Below, piece after piece: positions 1 to 6,858 of a stretch of 21,080 bases of DNA. Under the pieces are notes generated by a model. It saw only the letters and a program-made list of their open reading frames with translations, made no database searches and was not told the origin of the DNA. Position numbers and translations under genes: made by a program. Every line of letters begins with the position of its first letter. Position 1 is the first letter of the stretch. Location: NCBI GenBank assembly GCA_012727835.1, contig JAAYGE010000205.1:1-21080 (forward strand). Direction: 5' to 3'. The stretch comes from Bacillota bacterium. GTDB lineage: Bacteria; Bacillota_H; UBA994; UBA5500.

Positions 1-600
1 CAGCTTGCGAGTTCTGATGCTTGACAAGTGGTGTCAATTGGACGCGATGCCGGAAAAAGCCTTAGCGGTCATGGGCAGGAGTTTTGTGCCTTAATATGGA
101 AGCCACAGAAGGCCTTTAGAGGCGTTTTAAAGGAGTGCCGAAGGGTGTTATATATGGGTAGAGAGATGGAATTGCTCAGTTAAGGCAGGTTGGTGAGTGT
201 TCGCAAGAACTTGTAAGGAGGACCTCTAAGCGCGAGTAACTTATCGAATTTTAACAGTAAAGCTGACTAAATACTCATCAAGGCGAGAAACTAACGATGC
301 TCAATGCACACGTATCTAGATTGGTAAGCGGCTATTACGAAGGATCGGGTCGTGAGCCAAACGCAATAAAACGCTAGTTAACATAAGATATATTATCGGA
401 CGTTCTCTCTGGTATCTCAAAATACATCTTTACTAGAGATTGTGAGATGGTGGCGGGATCGCGGAGGTCTGCGGCTGGGTTCAGAGTAAAACAAACTTCG
501 GTCTCAAGACAACCATCGCTTTAGATTACGGGATTCACCAATCTGTTTTCAGGAGTTAAGGTGTTCACTTCCGTGACCTCTCCTATCCATTCTAATGGAC
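1..600 (+). ncRNA. Candidate large structured RNA (about 600 nt, class unassigned)
   Basis: No reading frame of useful length exists on either strand across about 640 bases, the only long gene-free stretch here. The + strand shows several hairpins. An inverted repeat TTGACA/TGTCAA lies at 21-26/32-37. GTTC-GCAA-GAAC at 199-210 and GGTC-GTGA-GCC at 348-358 both carry GNRA tetraloops. AGATT/AATCT pairs at 523-527/540-544. A compact 34-nt stem-loop at 551-584 pairs AGGAG with CTCCT, then AGGT/ACCT and CAC/GTG around a TTCC loop. GNRA loops appear only when read as +, which favours that strand. Length and ornateness suggest OLE RNA or domains I-IV of a group II intron; the AGGGTGTTA at 145-153 recalls the 5' part of some group IIB introns. 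I find no domain V, reverse transcriptase or OapA gene, and the 5' end may lie outside the window. Identity is inference. Confidence 0.35.
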
Positions 601-617
601 AAATGTGGCCATGTAAA

Positions 618-638
618 CGGCCAGCTCTCGGCTGGCCG
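618..638 (-). terminator. Hairpin after the UPF0173 hydrolase gene
   Basis: CGGCCAGC and GCTGGCCG form a perfect 8-bp stem with a 5-nt loop, 12 bases past the minus-strand stop codon. On the minus strand it is followed only by TTTAC, so it is a weak intrinsic terminator. Read on the + strand it could also close the candidate structured RNA, but no T-run follows there. Confidence 0.5.
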
Positions 639-649
639 CCTGTCAGGCA

Positions 650-1315
650 CTAAATTTCCAGAACTTCCCCCGGGTTGAGCACTTTAACTTGGCACAGGTT
701 ACGCGATTCCACCGCATCCTTAAATGCATGCGGATCCTGCTGTATAACCGGGAATGTGTTGTAATGCATAGGAATCACCCATTTGGGCTGAATCATCTCC
801 ACCGCCGTGATCGCATCTTCCGGTCCCATGGTGTAATAGTCGCCGATTGGCAAGAGAGCCACATCGATACCTTCATCGGCCAGGAACTGCATCTCGGCCA
901 CCAATCCGGTGTCACCGGCGTGATATATCTTCTTGTCACCGATTTCGAAGACGTAGCCGCAAGCCAATGCTCCCGGAACGCCGCTCCCATGGTTAGCGGA
1001 AACAAATATAAAGCTACCGAAGGGGGTTTTTTGTTTCCCGCCGATATTTCCCGCTAAGGTTTTGATCTCGGCAGGAGCAAACAAGTATTGCACCACCTCC
1101 ACAACGGCAATCACTGTTGCGCCTGTTCTTTTGGCGATGCTAATAGTATCGCCCACGTGATCGTCTTGCCCATGGGTTACAAAGATGTAGTCGGTCTCAA
1201 CTTCGTCGGCCTTTTTGGTTGCCAGCTGGTTGCCGGTCAAAAAGGGGTCTATCAAGAGTCGGCTGGTGGGGTTCTCCAACAGGAAGCAGGCATGGCCCAA
1301 GTATTCAATTTTCAT
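650..1315 (-). CDS. UPF0173 family metal-dependent hydrolase
   Basis: A 221-residue metallo-beta-lactamase-fold protein of the UPF0173 (YtkL-like) family, whose substrate is unknown. It shows the expected N-terminal strand GHACFLLE, the metal-loop region THGQDDHVGD (residues 47-56), ANHGSG, HAGDTG and the C-terminal IPMHYNTFP. Length is typical for the family. It probably acts in the cytoplasm, as no signal peptide is visible. The start is ATG with GGAGGG about 8 bases upstream. Oddity: the second histidine of the usual HxHxDH metal motif is glutamine here (Q50). It is transcribed in the same direction as degV upstream, but a strong terminator separates them, so it probably has its own promoter. 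Family assignment is secure; the biochemical role is not known. Confidence 0.92.
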   Translation of the reverse strand: MKIEYLGHACFLLENPTSRLLIDPFLTGNQLATKKADEVETDYIFVTHGQDDHVGDTISIAKRTGATVIAVVEVVQYLFAPAEIKTLAGNIGGKQKTPFGSFIFVSANHGSGVPGALACGYVFEIGDKKIYHAGDTGLVAEMQFLADEGIDVALLPIGDYYTMGPEDAITAVEMIQPKWVIPMHYNTFPVIQQDPHAFKDAVESRNLCQVKVLNPGEVLEI

Positions 1316-1433
1316 TAGGTCGTCCCTCCTTCTTGTCTAATTTTGTATTATCATAATGCAATAACCATATTTGGGCAAGTTGCGTTGCTCCTCCTTCAAT
1401 TTTGTGACTGTTATCACTGCACCTGGGTTGCCA

Positions 1434-1465
1434 TAGCAAAAAATTGGGCAGCAGCTGCCCAATTT
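1434..1465 (-). terminator. Intrinsic terminator of the degV-family gene
   Basis: AAATTGGGCAGC at 1441-1452 pairs perfectly with GCTGCCCAATTT at 1454-1465. On the minus strand the stem runs into a T-rich tail, giving seven consecutive T including the end of the stem. It lies 21 bases past the degV stop codon. Confidence 0.85.
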
Positions 1466-1485
1466 GGTTGCGAGTTGTCTTCTAG

Positions 1486-2376
1486 TTATTTAGCTACAGC
1501 GGCTGCCTCTTTCTCTTGGTAATACTCCTTATTTAGAAAGAAAGCTGCTACTCCTCCAATGCCGATATGGGATCCCAAAACACAGCCTACCGTGTTGATG
1601 ATGAAGTTGCTGGTGGAAAATAGCTCCTCGATTAATTCCTTAAGCTTGAGGGCTGAGGCCAAATCATCGGCATGGTTAATCGCTACCAGTTGCTCCCCTA
1701 AATTGGCTCCCCGTTCCGCCATGAGTTGTACTATACGTTTGATAGCCTTTGCCTTGCCTCGCACTTTTTCAATAGGAATCATGCTGCCTTCTTTTACGTG
1801 CAGGATGGGTTTTACGTTTAGTAGGCTGCCCACAAAAGAGCTGATACGACTTACCCTACCGCCCCGAAATAGATATTCCAGATCATCTACCGAAAAGATG
1901 TGCTCCGTGTGGCGGCAGCGCAGGGTAATTTCGGGTACAATCTCCGACAAAGATTTGCCCGCCTGGGCCATTTTGGCGGCCGCATAAACGGCTAATCCTT
2001 GGGCTAGGGCACCACACTGGCTGTCGATAATTTCAATCTCACTGCCGGGATATTCGTTTTTCACATGCTGGGCCGCCAGCCGAGCCATTTCATAAGTTCC
2101 TGAAAGCTTGGAAGAAAAGGCTATGTATAAGCACTTCTTGCCCTGGGCCACATATTTGCCAAATACCTCAATAAATTGGCTGGGAGATATTTGCGCTGTC
2201 TTGGGCATTGCGCCCTGGCGCATTCTTTGGAAAAGTTCCTCCGGTTGGATGGTAACCCGATCCAAGTAGTCGACGCCATCCAAGAGAACATGAAAAGGCA
2301 CTATTTCAATGTCGTTTTCCTTTATTATGTCATCGGGCAAATCACATGCGCTATCTGAGATAATTTTTATACTCAT
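1486..2376 (-). CDS. DegV family fatty-acid-binding protein
   Basis: A 296-residue DegV-family protein. In characterised relatives (FakB) the protein holds a fatty acid for phosphorylation by the FakA kinase, feeding exogenous fatty acids into phospholipid synthesis. Family features seen: N-terminal SDSACDLPDD (residues 8-17), TAQISPSQF, SSKLSGTYEMA, IDSQCGALAQG, the YLFRGGRVS segment and ILHVKEGSM. Length is normal. The ATG start has GGGAGGTGG about 5 bases upstream. No fakA-type kinase lies in the window, so the partner must be encoded elsewhere if this is a FakB. A TTGACA on the minus strand at 2423-2428 is a possible -35 box. The specific lipid is not predictable from the sequence. Confidence 0.93.
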   Translation of the reverse strand: MSIKIISDSACDLPDDIIKENDIEIVPFHVLLDGVDYLDRVTIQPEELFQRMRQGAMPKTAQISPSQFIEVFGKYVAQGKKCLYIAFSSKLSGTYEMARLAAQHVKNEYPGSEIEIIDSQCGALAQGLAVYAAAKMAQAGKSLSEIVPEITLRCRHTEHIFSVDDLEYLFRGGRVSRISSFVGSLLNVKPILHVKEGSMIPIEKVRGKAKAIKRIVQLMAERGANLGEQLVAINHADDLASALKLKELIEELFSTSNFIINTVGCVLGSHIGIGGVAAFFLNKEYYQEKEAAAVAK

Positions 2377-2444
2377 CGAGCCACCTCCCTAGATAAGTTA
2401 ATTCTCTCACAACCACCCCAATTGTCAAGTTGGCCAGGCTGACA

Positions 2445-2539
2445 CCACAGTGGCCAGACTCTTCCCTCTTACCCCGGTAAAGTTCGGAATCGGAGCAATT
2501 ACAAGATGGGGCCACAGCAGACTGGGGGTCCCACTGTGG
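2445..2539. repeat. Two CCAC-N-GTGG palindromes between divergent promoters
   Basis: CCACAGTGG at 2445-2453 and CCACTGTGG at 2531-2539 are reverse complements of each other, and each is itself palindromic around one central base. The right copy abuts and overlaps the extended -10 of the downstream + gene. The left copy lies just upstream of the possible -35 of the minus-strand degV gene. They could be binding sites for a shared repressor, or the arms of a long hairpin. The regulator is unknown. Confidence 0.35.
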
Positions 2540-2545
2540 TATAAT
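2537..2545 (+). promoter_or_regulatory. Extended -10 promoter for the DUF523 gene
   Basis: TGGTATAAT fits the extended -10 consensus (TGn plus TATAAT) and lies 36 bases before the start codon. No convincing -35 hexamer is seen, as is usual for this promoter type. Confidence 0.55.
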
Positions 2546-2580
2546 CTTACTAATCTCTATGGTCGAGGAAGGGATGCCTG

Positions 2581-3072
2581 ATGTGTAAATCGATAGATAT
2601 GGATAGAGTACCTACGGCAAAGCAGGCTCCGATTCTAGTTAGTGCTTGTCTAGCCGGTTTCCCCTGCCGCTACGATTGTAAGAGCAAGCCTAATCGGGAG
2701 GTAATGATATTGGTGGCCGCCGGTTTAGCCCTTCCTGTTTGCCCGGAACAACTGGGGGGCCTCCCCACTCCCCGCTCTGCTGCTGAAATAGTTGGTGGCG
2801 ATGGCCATGATGTTTTGGCCGGCAAAGCCCGAGTTATAAATGGGACTGGGGCCGATGTGAGCGATGAATTTGTGCGCGGCGCCCGGGCGGTGGCCCAGTT
2901 GGCTCGGCTTTACGGAGTAAAAATAGCCTTACTGCAAGAGCGCAGCCCGTCCTGCGGTACAAGCCAAGTTTATGATGGTACCTTTAGTCGTCGGCTGCGC
3001 CCGGGAGCGGGTGTGGCTGCAGCCCGATTGGCCCAGCTGGGGATAGAAGTGAAAACAGTTAATGATAAATAA
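2581..3072 (+). CDS. DUF523 / TudS-type iron-sulfur protein
   Basis: A 163-residue DUF523 (YbbK) protein. A characterised member, TudS, is a 4-thiouracil desulfidase holding a [4Fe-4S] cluster on three conserved cysteines. The three expected cysteines are present: C23 in SACLAG, C54 in CPEQLGGLPTPR and C125 in SPSCG. Two more (C29 and C33, in CRYDC) sit beside the first. The ATG start follows GAGGAAGGG. An in-frame ATG at codon 7 is a less likely alternative, because the ribosome site fits the first better. The gene stands alone with its own promoter and terminator. Whether it desulfurates thiouracil, other thio-bases or something else cannot be told from sequence. Confidence 0.85.
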   Translation: MCKSIDMDRVPTAKQAPILVSACLAGFPCRYDCKSKPNREVMILVAAGLALPVCPEQLGGLPTPRSAAEIVGGDGHDVLAGKARVINGTGADVSDEFVRGARAVAQLARLYGVKIALLQERSPSCGTSQVYDGTFSRRLRPGAGVAAARLAQLGIEVKTVNDK

Positions 3073-3099
3073 CCAGGAGCCCTACTCGGTTCCTGGTTA
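3070..3099. terminator. Hairpin between convergent genes
   Basis: TAACCAGGA and TCCTGGTTA form a 9-bp stem with a 12-nt loop. It overlaps the DUF523 stop codon and lies just past the end of the convergent minus-strand gene. The T-runs are short on both sides, so termination may be moderate. It could serve both genes. Confidence 0.6.
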
Positions 3100-3106
3100 T
3101 TTGTGC

Positions 3107-3676
3107 TCATGTGTCGTAGCGGAAACATATATTGGCGCGGGACAGCCGATCATAGGTCTTGATTTTCGTAGTAATTTCATTGCGTTCAAAGAGGAGAAAA
3201 GAAATAGCTTCCCACATGCAAAACCAGCTACCCACACTCAATCCTTCGGAAAGAAGGGCTAAGAAGAACGTTTGTGGCCAATAGGAAAATATATATGTAC
3301 ATGTGAGCAGTGCTAGGGCTAAGAGAAAATAGTTTAACATACGGCGAAAGGTGCGCCCCAGTGTTCTTCGCTCCACATTGGTATAAAACCGATAGTAGTT
3401 GCGAACGACGGAGATAACCAGGCCTTCTTTTCTCTTATCCATCTCTTGGTGAGGCAAATAGAAGACCAAATCAATTCCGTAACGCAAGGGAATTTCAGCG
3501 GAACTATCTTCCAAAAAATAGGCCAGTTCCGGGTCCATATCCCGCTTACGATAGCTGGCATGGTCCCACTCGTTGAAGATATCACCGTATTTATCTAATG
3601 CAATTTCAATTACGTAATTGCCCGTTTCCGGATTGCGTTCATATAAGAAGTTTAGCGGATCGTTCTTCATGCTCAT
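3107..3676 (-). CDS. Uncharacterised membrane protein with C-terminal helix pair
   Basis: A 189-residue protein of unknown function. The first 105 residues are soluble and charged, with DPELAYFLEDSSAEIPLRYG near residues 48-67 and a basic stretch ERRTLGRTFRRM just before the membrane. Two hydrophobic segments follow at about 113-131 and 134-155, then a soluble tail YDRLSRANICFRYDT. The layout (acidic N-terminal domain, basic linker, two helices, a WEAISFLLFER segment and a short tail) matches a family of hypothetical proteins I recall from anaerobic bacteria, but I cannot name it. The N-terminal domain is predicted cytoplasmic from the positive linker. The start is ATG with GGTGAG upstream; an in-frame ATG two codons later is possible. 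It converges on the DUF523 gene and diverges from the flavoprotein gene. Confidence 0.75.
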   Translation of the reverse strand: MSMKNDPLNFLYERNPETGNYVIEIALDKYGDIFNEWDHASYRKRDMDPELAYFLEDSSAEIPLRYGIDLVFYLPHQEMDKRKEGLVISVVRNYYRFYTNVERRTLGRTFRRMLNYFLLALALLTCTYIFSYWPQTFFLALLSEGLSVGSWFCMWEAISFLLFERNEITTKIKTYDRLSRANICFRYDT

Positions 3677-3827
3677 CGCATCTCACCTGCCGCCATCTTT
3701 TTGCTGTATTGAGTGCCGAAAGGCGATTGTGTTATTTGTGTCAAAAGGTAGGGATTGCTCTAAACGTAGCGAATTAAATAATAAGTGCAAATTAGGGTAT
3801 AACACCCAGTGAAAGGAGGGAAGTTTG

Positions 3828-4541
3828 ATGAAGGTTGTAGCCATTTCCGGTTCGCCTAAGCCCCCATCCGAGTCAACCACCGAGAAGTTTCTTAATCTTT
3901 TTCTTGAGGGCCTGGGGGATGCGGCGACTTCCTTAGAGCGCTTTTACCCGGCCCACATGCATATTAACTACTGCAGTGGCTGTCACTGTTGCTGGTTTAA
4001 CACGCCAGAGCAGTGTCAACATAACGATGATTTTCAGCAAATCCGTAGCGCTCTCACCGACATGGATCTATTCATTTTGGCCACCCCCCTTCATGCGGAC
4101 GGTATGACGGCTCCCGCCAAGAATGTTTTAGACCGCATGCTGGCCACTATGCCGCCCTTCATGTATGTGGACCGAGAGGGACGCACACGACACCATAAAG
4201 ACGAGCCCAATAAACCTAAGGCCATTCTCATCTCTGGCTGTGGTTTTCCCGAGCCTAGTAACTTTGCACCCCTGATCGTTCATTTCCAGGCTGCCTGCCA
4301 AAACTTAGGATTGGAATATGGGGGCCATATTACTATAGCTGCTGCTCCTGCGGCCAATTATATGCCATCTTTTGCTGAACGGGCAAATCTTATACGGGAA
4401 GCTGGGCGTGCGTTTGCCGAGCAAGGAATTATCCCCGAGCCGATCATGGAGCAGATGAATGGGCCCTGGATCGATGCCGATGAATATCGGGAAAATAGCA
4501 ATACCCAGTTTGAGAGCATCCTTAAGACACCGATGCCATAA
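3828..4541 (+). CDS. Flavodoxin-fold NAD(P)H oxidoreductase with cysteine cluster
   Basis: A 237-residue flavodoxin-like oxidoreductase of the NADPH-dependent FMN reductase / iron-sulfur flavoprotein group. The N-terminal phosphate loop ISGSPKPPSESTT (residues 6-18) would bind the FMN phosphate. LFILATPLHADGMTAPAKNVLDR (in two segments) matches the second flavin loop region. Residues 49-63 hold C49, C52, C54, C55 and C63. C49, C52, C55 and C63 give C-x2-C-x2-C-x7-C, the compact motif that carries a [4Fe-4S] cluster in iron-sulfur flavoproteins. Start: a TTG directly precedes the ATG at 3828. GGAGGG ends 7 bases before this ATG, so the ATG is preferred. The substrate is unknown; quinones, metals or redox partners are all possible. 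Confidence 0.85.
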   Translation: MKVVAISGSPKPPSESTTEKFLNLFLEGLGDAATSLERFYPAHMHINYCSGCHCCWFNTPEQCQHNDDFQQIRSALTDMDLFILATPLHADGMTAPAKNVLDRMLATMPPFMYVDREGRTRHHKDEPNKPKAILISGCGFPEPSNFAPLIVHFQAACQNLGLEYGGHITIAAAPAANYMPSFAERANLIREAGRAFAEQGIIPEPIMEQMNGPWIDADEYRENSNTQFESILKTPMP

Positions 4542-4543
4542 GC

Positions 4544-4607
4544 AAAACGCTGGAACTGAAGGGCTACGGGCACCGTTGCCGCTACCCCCTTCGGCTCCAG
4601 CGTTTTT
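4544..4607. terminator. Long bidirectional terminator
   Basis: AAAACGCTGGA pairs with TCCAGCGTTTT, and a GAAGGG/CCCTTC inner stem extends the hairpin. TTTTT ends it on the + strand, and the AAAA at its left end gives TTTT on the minus strand. It sits between the convergent flavoprotein and PH-domain genes and can serve both. Confidence 0.8.
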
Positions 4608-4610
4608 CCG

Positions 4611-5021
4611 TTATCTTAACCGGGAGCATCGTTGTTCCAATTGCTGTATAAACCATTCCCGGTCCGGTGGCGAAATATAGATAAGACCGCCGAAAATGCT
4701 GCTGCTGGTATAGATAATTTCAATCCTGTTGAGAGAAAGGGCCATAGAAGATAAAGGGTTACGGGAAAGCCGAATAGACTTTATGGCGTCGTAGGGTATG
4801 CGGGCCACGAAGGGACCGCTGCGGCAGTAGAGGTAAGCATCTTTCAACTCATAGTAGGTGCCAAAATAGATCCAGAGCATAAATACCAGCGCAGGCAGAC
4901 TAAGCAATAACACCCTAACCCGCTCTCCTGCCGGGGCTATTGCCAGCATGCTCAGTAGCATAGCTATCGTTAGCCAGATAAGCAAACCTAACCACCAATC
5001 TACCGCCGATCTTATTCTCAT
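4611..5021 (-). CDS. Small membrane protein with bacterial PH domain
   Basis: A 136-residue protein with two N-terminal transmembrane segments (about 9-28 and 36-53) followed by a bacterial PH-like domain (bPH_4 / DUF1200 type). The PH part shows the family pattern: YYELKDAYLYCRSGPF, then IPYDAIKSIRLSRNP, ALSLNRIEIIY and ISPPDREWFIQQL. Members are small membrane proteins without an established function. The domain would lie on the cytoplasmic side next to the membrane. The ATG start is preceded by GGGGGAGGG at good spacing. It is a single gene, divergent from the amidohydrolase and convergent with the flavoprotein. Confidence 0.8.
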   Translation of the reverse strand: MRIRSAVDWWLGLLIWLTIAMLLSMLAIAPAGERVRVLLLSLPALVFMLWIYFGTYYELKDAYLYCRSGPFVARIPYDAIKSIRLSRNPLSSMALSLNRIEIIYTSSSIFGGLIYISPPDREWFIQQLEQRCSRLR

Positions 5022-5122
5022 AAGCCCTCCCCCTTTAAAATTATTATAGTAACAGGAATATGAACAACGGAAGAGAAGTAATCAAGAAACAGGCAATTAT
5101 TTCACAAAAGAGGTGTTTTGAA

Positions 5123-6721
5123 ATGTTGTATTCTGTAATCATCCGTGGTGGTAAGGTGTATGACGGTGCCGGCAACCCCTGGCAACTGGCTGATATCGGC
5201 CTTCAAGGCGATACCATCACCCATATTGGGGATTTAAGCAATGCCAAAGCAGAAAAAGAGATTGATGCCCGTGGTATGGCGGTAGCTCCCGGCTTTATCG
5301 ATATACATACCCATTCGGACATCCCCTTAATGGTTGATGGCGGTGGGCAAAGCCATATCCAGCAAGGGGTAACTACCAACGTTATTGGTAACTGCGGTGT
5401 GGGGGCCGCCCCCCTCAGCGATGAAATGGCTGCCAACCCCACAAACGCTAGCCTCTTTAAACAGCTGGGCGTGGAATGGCGCAGTATGGGCGAATATTTA
5501 TCTCAACTAGAAAAACGGGACTTAAGCATCAACGTGGCCGCCCTTGTGCCGCAAGGCAACGTACGGGAAACGGTAATGGGATATGCGGAGGGACCGGCCA
5601 ACGAGGAGCAAGTGGAAGCTATGAGAGCCCTAATAAGGGAGGCGATGGAGGCCGGATGCTTCGGGGTCAGCACCGGGCTTATTTATACACCTAGTGTCTA
5701 TGCCGATACCCCCGAACTGGTGGAACTGACCAAGGAAGCAGCAGCTTACGGAGGCGGCTACTATACCCACATTCGTGGTGAAAATGATTGCGTAGTGGAG
5801 GCGGTAGCCGAGAGTATTGAAATCGGTCGTCAAGCCAAAACCTATGTACAGATTGCCCACCTAAAGGCTATGGGAGAACATATGTGGGGTACATCGGTGC
5901 AGCTATTGGAAATGATTGAGCAGGCCAGACAAGAAGGGATCGACGTCACCTTCGACCAGTATCCGTTCAACGCTTCCGCCTGTGGATTGAGTGCTGTTCT
6001 GCCGCCTTGGGCCCATGTGGGTGGCAATGAAGCGCTCAGGGAACGGCTGCGCGACCCGGAAACTCGAGAACGTATCAAACATGACATTCTCAATGGCGTA
6101 GATGGTTGGATCAGCATCTACAAAGGTGTAGGTTGGGAACGTATTATCGTCACCGGCTGCTACTACGACCATAGTGTGGACGGAAAGTCGATTGCTGAAA
6201 TCGCCGGGGAATGGGGTATGGATGGCTTCGAAGCTTGCTTTACACTGTTGGAAGCCGCTGACCGACGTATCGACATCATCTACTTCACTATCGGAGATGA
6301 AGATTTGGAGCGCATCATGCGGAGTCCTTACATGATGGTGGGTTCCGACTCCAGCGCCGTTTCCATCGAGCGAGCTCTGGAGCGGGGTAAACCCCATCCT
6401 CGTGGTTTTGGTTCCTTTGCCCGTATTCTAGGCCATTATGTGCGAGAGAAACAGATACTAACAATGGAGGAAGCTATCCGCAAGATGACTTCAGCACCAG
6501 CTAAACGACTAGGGTTAACCGATCGAGGCCTACTATTGCCCGGTTTCAAGGGTGATATTGTGGTCTTTGACCCGGATAAGGTGGCCGACCTCGGTACCTA
6601 TACCGACCCGGCCCAATATGCAGCCGGCATCAAGGCGGTTTTAGTCAACGGTAGGCTAACCGTTTACGAAGGCGAGCACTTGGGAGTGGCCGCCGGCCGC
6701 GTACTGCGTCATCGGAGGTAG
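5123..6721 (+). CDS. N-acyl-D-amino-acid deacylase family amidohydrolase
   Basis: A 532-residue amidohydrolase-superfamily enzyme of the D-aminoacylase type, which releases D-amino acids from N-acyl-D-amino acids; related enzymes act on dihydropyrimidines and similar amides. Visible active-site elements: H62 and H64 in DIHTHSD, C91 in GNCGVGAAP (the metal-binding cysteine of this family), H216 in YTHIRGE, H246 in QIAHLKAMG and D409 in VGSDSSAV. The C-terminal LLLPGFKGDIVVFDPD is the usual small beta-domain. Start: an in-frame ATG exists at 5060, but the family begins at the MLYSVIIRGGKVYDG segment. AAAGAGGTG lies 7 bases before the ATG at 5123, so I use that. It may supply the peptidase-rich neighbourhood with D-amino-acid turnover; exact substrate unknown. 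Confidence 0.9.
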   Translation: MLYSVIIRGGKVYDGAGNPWQLADIGLQGDTITHIGDLSNAKAEKEIDARGMAVAPGFIDIHTHSDIPLMVDGGGQSHIQQGVTTNVIGNCGVGAAPLSDEMAANPTNASLFKQLGVEWRSMGEYLSQLEKRDLSINVAALVPQGNVRETVMGYAEGPANEEQVEAMRALIREAMEAGCFGVSTGLIYTPSVYADTPELVELTKEAAAYGGGYYTHIRGENDCVVEAVAESIEIGRQAKTYVQIAHLKAMGEHMWGTSVQLLEMIEQARQEGIDVTFDQYPFNASACGLSAVLPPWAHVGGNEALRERLRDPETRERIKHDILNGVDGWISIYKGVGWERIIVTGCYYDHSVDGKSIAEIAGEWGMDGFEACFTLLEAADRRIDIIYFTIGDEDLERIMRSPYMMVGSDSSAVSIERALERGKPHPRGFGSFARILGHYVREKQILTMEEAIRKMTSAPAKRLGLTDRGLLLPGFKGDIVVFDPDKVADLGTYTDPAQYAAGIKAVLVNGRLTVYEGEHLGVAAGRVLRHRR

Positions 6722-6749
6722 AGATAGTTTTTATGCAATTTTAAGGCTT

Positions 6750-6778
6750 AGGGGGGCTGAAACAGGTCCCCCTTTTTT
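6750..6778 (+). terminator. Terminator after the D-aminoacylase gene
   Basis: AGGGGG and CCCCCT pair around a 12-nt loop and are followed by a run of six T (6773-6778). It lies about 30 bases past the stop codon. This separates the amidohydrolase from the M20 peptidase transcriptionally, at least in part. Confidence 0.85.
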
Positions 6779-6858
6779 GTCGGGCAAAGTGCTGCCCTAG
6801 CATAGGTTAGGTATTCAGTGATACAATGCAAATGAAGGATACATATGGAGGTGTAATG

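Noticed and set aside
21..49. TTGACA as a -35 promoter box for the candidate RNA
   Set aside because: The hexamer at 17-base spacing reads GCGATG, not a -10, and TTGACA is the left arm of a perfect inverted repeat, so it fits an RNA hairpin better.
257..402. Group I intron R and S elements (GACTAAATA and AAGATATATTATC)
   Set aside because: The two segments do not pair to form P7, and no P/Q core is evident; the resemblance is probably chance.
551..584. Group II intron domain V (34-nt stem-loop)
   Set aside because: The length fits, but the AGC triad, the 2-nt bulge and the GNRA cap are all absent.
689..1057. Open frame on the + strand inside the UPF0173 gene
   Set aside because: It is antisense to a well-supported gene, has no ribosome site and has no recognisable product.
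3062..3262. Small + strand open frame after DUF523
   Set aside because: It starts inside the DUF523 stop region, runs through the terminator hairpin and is antisense to the membrane protein gene.
5060..5122. Upstream ATG for the D-aminoacylase gene
   Set aside because: It adds a 21-residue leader absent from the family and has a poor ribosome site; the ATG at 5123 has AAAGAGGTG and the family N-terminus.
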